The notes under the pieces were generated by a model that was not told the origin of the DNA, searched no databases, and worked only from the letters and a program-made list of their open reading frames with translations. Positions 57,401 to 64,000 of a stretch of DNA of 64,000 nt are shown in pieces (position 1 is the first letter of the stretch; each line of letters opens with the position of its first letter). This DNA comes from Ascaris suum (taxonomy: Eukaryota; Nematoda; Chromadorea; Rhabditida; Ascarididae), in NCBI GenBank assembly GCA_013433145.1, contig CM024187.1, positions 15,489,826 to 15,553,825 on the forward strand, given 5' to 3'. The position numbers and the translations under genes are program-made.

Positions 57401-59315
57401 TGGAGACTACCCTTTCCTTTGGAAGTTTAGCGAAATTTATTTTAGGAGGAAGGGAGGGGAAGTTTTGTTTATTGGGGCGAAAGATCATTTAATTATATAC
57501 TAGGTGGTGTAATCATTAACCGATGTGGAAGACAAGCAGTGGTGCACAACCGAAAACTAAAGTTTTTAGATTCAGCGAAATTCCTGCAGAAAACTTTTTC
57601 TAATATAAATGAAATAGAAGCTTTCCAATTGAAATAATAATCACCCTTTCCGTACGGTAATCTGTGCTATTGAGGCGTCAAGCAAACGAAGTCTATGAGT
57701 CTAGTAAGGCTCGAAAAACGTGTCTCAGTCCCTTCTAACAGAGACGCTTTATCTCTAAAGAGACATTATCTCATTTCTTACAGAGACATTATCTCAGCGC
57801 TACTTTTAATCTCTTCGAGCATCAACTAAGGATATTCGCTTATTTGTTTTATAATTTCAACGTCCTGATAAGAGAAAATTGAGGAAAAAAATATCACTAA
57901 AATAGCACTGATGCGAATCTGGGTGAATGGATTTCCGGCGGAAATAACTTCATCGCCTTTTTCTATGTATGGTGATGAAAACATTTTCTTTGTAAATGAA
58001 AAAATAAACAATGGTTTCACCGTTCACATTGTATGCGGTGTAAAAATAGAGAAATTTTAAAAAATAGAATCGACGCCTGAGTGCATGAAAACATTTGCGC
58101 AGTTGATGTCTCGTGCAGACACCAAATGGACAAGGTCTAGAAAAGACAAATCGGATCTTTTTCGACATGAGGCAACGCTTATGACGCATACAACTTCAGA
58201 TGAAATGGAATTCCACAAATTGCAGCTCTATTAGTAAAAGAATTCTATGAGGTCTCATTTTGCAGAGTTCATAGCGGTTGCCATCTTCGCAAACAGGATG
58301 AAAAGTATACCGACGTGTCAATATGAGCAAGACTGAGTAGAATCTTGTATGAAATGCACAGGTCAAGTTCCATGCTGCGTAACTCATTTCTATATTTAAG
58401 AAGAGTATTAATGTAAACTGAGAATGCCAGCGTGTACACCGACAGCTTTTGCGATTTCTAGGTGTGCAGAAGAAGAGGAGAGTAGTAACAGGTGTTTCCA
58501 ATAATCGCACGAATGTTTTGAGTTTGGAATCAGTCAGGACTTCTTCGTTATGAAGCAACCGGAAACGGAAAGTAGCGTACTGTCAACACAATATATATAG
58601 ATACTTGCATCTGGAAGCTAATATGAACAGCCGCGATACGCGCAAACAACAGATACAGCTGTAAAATACTGAACGAAACGCAGTACATACCTGCTTGTGT
58701 CGAATAAACAGCGAAGTGACAGAGATGAAGCCGTGCTGAAAAAGTCACTTTAACTGTGGTCACATTTTCAGCGTTGCAGATGACCGTAAGCGACTGGTTG
58801 TCAAAGTGGGTGGCATTCAGTGAGTCAGGAATATTGCACGCATTTGTTCCCCCATCGGAAATCAATTCTATTGACAAAATACTACTCGACAGCTTGCCAA
58901 CGCGCAACGAGATTGCACTAATCGAGTACGTCTCTAGCAAACTAATCGTGAACCAAGAATTCTGCGATTCCGGTTCGTTCAGTGCGCAGCGGGCGCTTTC
59001 ATCAAGCGCATTTTTTGCACCATCACCCGAAGACATTTGCGCCAGCTTGTTCTGCGCCACGTTGAGAGCGCAAATCGGCACAGTACTTGACCACGTACCG
59101 TTCTCAAGGCACACGCGTTCCTCATCACCGAAGCGTTCAAAGTCAGCTGCGCACGTGTACCTGGCATGTACACCAGGTTGGTAGGGCGGCATGCTTTCGA
59201 AGATTACATGACCGTTTTCGGGTACATCGGGCTGAAGACATTCAGCAGCTAGCGATACATCGCTGCACAAGGCCAACACTACTAAACAAGCTAAGAGAGT
59301 AGCTAAGGAGCTCAT
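48429..59315 (-). CDS. Type I membrane protein with four sushi domains and an F5/8-type C (fucolectin-like) domain, complete
   Basis: Probable cell-surface adhesion or receptor protein. Exons in coding order: 58691-59315, 51589-51771, 50934-51119, 49260-49433, 48429-48976. Every intron is phase 1, the usual phase for shuffled extracellular modules; the product is 571 residues. Residues 1-24 form a signal peptide. CCP1 has Cys 26, 55, 69 and 82 and Trp75. Residues 84-206 resemble fucolectin-type F5/8 C domains (NVAQNKLAQMSS, ALD, SWFTISL). CCP2 (213-268) has a fifth cysteine at 237. CCP3 is 273-330 and CCP4 is 335-388. A transmembrane helix lies at about 405-428, followed by CC and a tail of about 140 residues with acidic tyrosine motifs (EPFYDLPPDDDSLYEEV). 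NxS/T sites are common in the ectodomain. Intron 1 is 6.9 kb, so an extra skipped module there cannot be excluded. No confident orthologue name. Confidence 0.92.
52361..52390. other. Perfect hairpin, 12-bp stem, 6-nt loop
   Basis: Arms TCCAGTGGTTTT (52361-52372) and its exact complement (52379-52390) flank loop CGGGAT, inside intron 1 of the sushi receptor gene. It has the same architecture as the hairpin at 19918 but an unrelated sequence. Confidence 0.8.
57740..57796. repeat. Three copies of an AGAGACxTTATCTC motif
   Basis: Copies at 57740-57756 (variant AGAGACGCTTTATCTCT), 57759-57773 and 57782-57796 (both AGAGACATTATCTCA). Each copy is partly self-complementary (AGAGA...TCTC). They lie in intron 1 of the sushi receptor gene, about 0.9 kb after exon 1. 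Confidence 0.75.
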
Positions 59316-62147
59316 TGAGCGACTCTGTGCATTCGCTCGTGAAGTGTCCCTGCTAGTGCACGATTATTTCTTTGCTCATCAAACAGACCGCCACGCAACC
59401 GTATTCGTCGCCCCTCGGCACCAGTTACGACGCAAGTCAGCCACGGTTGTTTAAAGCCATCTACCCTCATCTAAGCCAGTAGTCGGCTTTTTTGATTGCT
59501 TGTTTGCTACTTGAGCAGCCGTCACTTCAAAGGAGTTCTTGCCCGATAAAACACGTCAAGATTTCATTGCAACTTATGCTATGATTCATTGTTGTGCTAT
59601 GATACCGCAACTCATGCTATAATCCGATGATAGCTTCGTATAAGGCAACGTCATAACCATGTCAATAAACAGGAAACTTGACAGCTCTCCGCCTTATAGG
59701 ATGTATTGACTATATTGGGTTAATATAAGCGCAGATGTCCTTCGTTTTCCCTTCGTCTCTCAGTGATATTTATATTAGTTTTATTCGAATTTCTTTCAGA
59801 GTCAAATATTGCACTGTAAGCCTTCTAGTTCACACGTCTCATCCGGTTCAAACGGCTTACAAAATCGTGCTAGACGTAACGCACATAATATAAGGGACCA
59901 TTCCTAGCAGACCGTCTTTTCTGAGCTCCACAAAAAGCACAGTTCGCAAAAAGTTAACTAAGGTCGTTTTAGCGACCCCCTGAGAATTGCGTATCGAAAC
60001 GGCACTGCCAATCTAACATTGCAGTTGCGCTCATTGTCGAGACTACAGTTGAAAATGAAATGATCTTTCAGAAGAAAGAACAGCGAGTATGATGTGTAAC
60101 TTAGTGGCCAGCTTCTAAAATACATATAAATGAGGCATTTAAAGAAGATCCATAAATTTTAAAGCAGCTTCGGTCATGAGGGCCGAACAACGTCCGCCTT
60201 CGCAATGTCTCCTGTCCAAAACTATGACAAAGCTCTAATATCGAGCTGCTCTTGACAAAAGAGCCTAATCTCTCATCCTCGAAAAGTGGCCGGCCGACGC
60301 CGGCTGCTCAATTTTTTCAAGGGGTCGGTGCGAATTCTTTTGCTTTTATTTTTTCCGTACAACTCGAACAGTCGTAATTGAAAAGGGACGTTTTGGCACA
60401 TGTCGGGGTATCAGGTCACACATGGTATGACTTGGTAATTCAATATTATAAGTTAATATTAAGAATATGGAGGAAGCAGTAAGGGATATTCCATCTTACC
60501 TTCCCACTCCTGCGCAGCCGATTGGAACTTTTTGTGGCATTCCTCATCGATTTCATCCCCCTCTTCGATACTCCTAAATGAGGTTTTCCTCCCCAATTCT
60601 CCTCCATTTTCCACTAATTTCTGTCTTATTGACTTTGCCGTCAAAATCCACAAATTCGAACGTCCCAAAAGTTTATCTCATATTTAAACTCATCTATCTA
60701 ATTTCACTATGCCCAACCTGACGTTGCTCTCGTTTTGGAACACTGAAACCGGTTAACTTCAGAAATTTCAAGAAAATGCAAAAAAAAGGCACCGCGCAGA
60801 GGGAGTCCCACCACCTCCACGTCTTTATCCGTTTCCTCACCCTGCCTCTTTCCCGGTGTCCTCATGATCTTTGACCTCGAAATGCTTTACGAACATACCA
60901 CTTCCCTGCTTTATGGATTGCCGAGGTTAGGCTACTCGCTGTTGATAAGATTGAACTATTTCCGTTTTATTGCACTTAGGTAAATACCACAGTAATCTAC
61001 ACTTGAGTTGTGACTTCTCGTGGGTGCTACTTAGTTGTTGCTTCTATCTGTACTACTTGTATCTAGTCCAACCTACTGCTGACTGTTTTATCAAGTAACA
61101 CCTCCTATTGCATTATAAAGTGTTGGTTTCTATTGCTGACATATTAGTTGACTGCGATTACTGCCTCATATTTCTACTTCACTATGAAGACCAGGAGCGA
61201 CAGGAGCGCTGTTATGCATAAAATATAGCACATCAAATACTGCCTCAACGATTCCCGCTCAATCTCCATTGTTTGCGCCTATGCAAATCACCATCAACAC
61301 TCGTTGTGTCTACTCTCAGCACTAATTTTGATTTCAGTATACAAGAAAAACACCTTTTTAGAGTATATAAAAGAAAACCCGTTGCCAAAGTAGATATAGT
61401 CCACTGCAAGTAAATGAAATTTTGTTCAGTTTTTCTGTTTCATAGTGTGCATGGAAACAGAAGAGTGCAGAGTTAGTCATGCCAACGCGTTTATTCACAT
61501 AGCTTCACGTCGATGAATTCTCAGCAGGCACAACATCGACACAAAAAATCGCTGCCGAGATGCTCGATTCCCATTCGCCGCTAACGGATCGCTATTTAAT
61601 ATTCATTCACGCGACGTTGAAATTCCTATGTTCTGAGTTATTCCCGTGAACGATGTGCAGAAGACACGTGCCTTCAGCACTTGTATTAAGAGAAACAAAT
61701 AAGTATGATGGCTGTCCAAGAGAAAAAGGCAGGTACAATGAATATTCAAAACACATAGAGGCCATGATGGGCATGCGATAGAGACAGTTGAATATAATGG
61801 CTGCCAGGCAGAAATAGGTGAATATAATGAGAACTTGGCAGTGGGTAACGATAAATGCGTGGGGATAGCTGAACGTGATCAATGACTACCCGATAATGTC
61901 ATTGTGTTTAGTTCTGCAAACTTATTCTTCCATAGTCAGATATGCATAGATTAATAGAACTGCCTCTAAAATGCATTGCTGACAGTGAAATGAATTCTCA
62001 ACACTGGGCCATATCATCTTAATTTTAGTACTTCTCTCATTAACTGCCTTGCAGATTTCTTCAGTGACAACAAAATGTAGTTAGTTTCGCCGGGATTGCA
62101 ACAAACCGAGAGTGGAAACAACTAAACACCGATCATCATATGAATGT
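59316..62147. other. Intergenic between TAMM41 and the sushi receptor gene
   Basis: It holds the putative promoter and 5' UTR of the sushi receptor and one candidate exon at 60.5 kb. A 90-codon hydrophobic frame at 61.6-61.9 kb (minus) has no splice or homology support. Confidence 0.35.
60500..60620 (-). CDS. Candidate orphan exon (40 codons)
   Basis: Bounded by an acceptor-like AAGACAG and an excellent donor (G|GTAAGA). The encoded segment is charged and protein-like (KTSFRSIEEGDEIDEEC, then KKFQSAAQEWE). I could not find a neighbouring exon that joins it in phase 1. In particular, it does not splice in frame to the sushi receptor start. It could be an exon of an unmodelled gene or chance. 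Confidence 0.22.
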
Positions 62148-64000
62148 TCAACGCATAAACGGCAACGACTTAAACATTTTAGCAATTTTGTTACATGAAT
62201 AGATCGTTGAGCGCACGAATCCGGCTGAGAGTGCATTCTTGATCGTTTGCTGAAGAGCCGCCGGTGCAACGATCGACTGAATCGCATCGGCGAGTTGATG
62301 CGATGCATCAAGGCGATGAGCCAGAGAGAACGTCACCTCTTCTAAAACATCACCATATCGAATAAACTATGTGCTTGTGGCGAATGAATGAAGACATCGC
62401 TAACGATGAGAAAATATGCATTCAATATTAGAAATAATCTCGTGACGATATCATTCAAATATGAACTGCAATAGGAATAAATCACTTCCAAGCGATCGGG
62501 AAAATACATAAGATTAATTATAAATTACTGTAACTTGTAACTGTAGCCTGCTGTAAATGCAATTTATGAGAATGTAACAATTAATTTAACACAACTTTTT
62601 TGCCAATTATGAAACCCGTTTCACTTTAAACGTTACAGCACTCGTATTTGCGGTCTTCTACTACGATTGCTTATTAGCATGCTATTGGTGTTTGAAATCC
62701 CCGTTCGCATCTCTCCACGAAAAAGACGACTGCAGTTCCATGGCAGATTTTACTGAAGTCAATTACCGACCCTGACACTAATCGCAATCGCAGGTCTGCT
62801 TCTCTCTCAGTTTTATCTGTCTCGTTTAATCTGAAACATTTCATCCGCTCTCTTTGAGAAACAATGAAGTGACGAAGCAAGAGATGACGCTGTCACATCG
62901 GATAGACAACGCTGTCAAGCACAGAAATGAAGCAGATAAAACAACGAATAAGAAATTCTAGTCACCGATGTCCCTTTGCTTAGCGTCTCTTCGATTTGCA
63001 GCCCTTTGAAGTCGCTCAAGCACAGTGCAAGGCAGCAGTTGCATTCGATGGTAGATCGACGCCGTGCCGAGATCCTCAACAATAACGCCTCGATGCTTTA
63101 GCCGGCTAATCGCAGTGAAACAATCAGACACAAATCAGTATTCCATCACAAAAGAAAGTATTCCGTTGATTATATCCGTTTTTGAATTGTCACCGATGCC
63201 GTTTCTCCCAATTCCTCCTTCCTATTTTTCAAAGAAGATTATGGAGGCCGTCTGGTTTTTTTTTTTTTTACTAAATATTCATTGTCAGCTAAAAATAGAG
63301 AGAACTGTAAGCAACTCCCTACCGATAAACAACCACTGAAAGCGCTTTCTTGATTCCGCTACGGCAATCAAGAAGGGATGACTGGTCCACACAGTACCAA
63401 AGCACCCTCATGAATGTCATAGTGCAACCATTTACACAAAAACCTTTCAGCACTCTTAGAGCTTTCGAATTATACTTGAATATGGCAGCAACACTCAGTC
63501 TACAACCCTCACAAACGGCGTGCCACCTGCACTCAACAGTGGCCTACGTCAAAACAGGTGACACAAGCCAACAATGAATAGAGTCACCTTCATCTGCAAC
63601 GAAGAGTGAATGCAAGCCTCATACTCAAAGGTATGAAAATGCTGTTCTCATTCGTTTACTTGGCATAGATGGAAGGAAATAGCACAGCAAAACACTAGTC
63701 ATTCAGGACAAAAATGAAGCACACAACCGGAACATATGGAGGAAACTGAAAGGACAAAAGAAAGGCGAACAACCTACCTGTTCTACTCGGAAGCCTCTGA
63801 CCAGTGTGCGACTATCCGACTCCAAAATTGGCACATAAATATCGTGCAGATGTTGACTACTTCCCTTCACAATCTTTTCGATTTTTTTCTTATCTTCACC
63901 GAAGAACATTCGGAAGTCGCCATGATAGGAGAGCGAAACAATCTGCGAGAAGAACTGTTCCAGATTGAAAGTGTCCGGCAGAAGAAGAAGAGCCGCCTGA
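62148..64000 (-). CDS. TAMM41: TAMM41, mitochondrial CDP-diacylglycerol synthase, C-terminal part (truncated by window edge)
   Basis: Converts phosphatidic acid and CTP to CDP-diacylglycerol on the matrix side of the mitochondrial inner membrane, the first committed step to cardiolipin (family knowledge: Tam41/Mmp37). Exons in coding order: 63778->64000, 62966-63095, 62148-62341; 181 residues are visible and phases match. The first exon carries AALLLLPDTF and SLSYHGDFRMFFGEDKKKI, the conserved LSYxGDxR(M) block. The second ends in a QLLPCTVLERLQ segment aligning with the family's LP.tL...l stretch. The last exon has IVAPAALQQTIKNALSAG, matching the conserved IVrpSSirQs.KGi.TAG region, although the usual paired serines are Ala-Ala here. 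The N-terminal nucleotidyltransferase core lies beyond 64000. Confidence 0.92.
63096..63777 (-). other. TAMM41 intron
   Basis: A 682-base intron with no coding evidence of its own. Its 3' acceptor (CTAAAG) is weaker than the TTTCAG type common elsewhere in the window, but it alone keeps the frame. Confidence 0.7.

Noticed and set aside
58756..59184. 142-codon + frame
   Set aside because: Antisense shadow of the sushi receptor's first exon.

Overview
This window is nuclear DNA from a nematode, most likely a parasitic clade V (strongylid-type) worm. The evidence is the gene content (an acetylcholinesterase with a GPI tail and typical nematode-style genes), introns from a few hundred bases to 7 kb with GT..TTTCAG-type borders, AT-rich intergenic DNA, and decayed LINE copies. 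The organism call is inference; no species marker is present. Every multi-exon model below was built by hand from matching intron phases and has no transcript support.

Layout. (1) 1.7-19.5 kb, + strand: a complete 13-exon acetylcholinesterase of the ACE-2 kind (625 residues; Ser219, Glu354, His484), with two very long TA microsatellites and a G-rich polypurine tract in its introns. (2) 19.5-32 kb: mostly non-coding. On the - strand it holds a probable small single-pass membrane protein with a juxtamembrane cysteine cluster (24.3-25.6 kb) and a weaker microprotein candidate (22.8-23.2 kb). On the + strand there is a weak two-exon candidate near 30 kb. (3) 32.1-37.4 kb, - strand: a complete four-exon TIM23 (225 residues), the channel subunit of the mitochondrial presequence translocase; a 47-codon hydrophobic ORF lies on the opposite strand inside its first intron. 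(4) 37.4-48.4 kb: a gene-poor stretch with two decayed CR1-like LINE reverse transcriptase remnants in opposite orientation. (5) 48.4-59.3 kb, - strand: a complete five-exon type I receptor-like protein (571 residues) with signal peptide, sushi domain, fucolectin-like F5/8 type C domain, three more sushi domains, transmembrane helix and tyrosine-containing cytoplasmic tail. (6) 62.1-64 kb, - strand: the C-terminal three exons of the mitochondrial CDP-diacylglycerol synthase TAMM41; the 5' part lies beyond the window.

How the genes relate. TIM23 and TAMM41 both serve the mitochondrial inner membrane (TAMM41 feeds cardiolipin synthesis, on which TIM23 function depends in yeast), but they are more than 24 kb apart and nothing here shows co-regulation. 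The cholinesterase and the sushi receptor are both extracellular, and CCP proteins such as LEV-9 act at nematode cholinergic synapses; any link is speculation. I see no clear sign of a wholly new system. The parts most worth checking are the sushi/F5-8 receptor, the cysteine-cluster membrane protein, the nested micropeptide ORF, and a near-perfect 23-bp hairpin at 27.35 kb.
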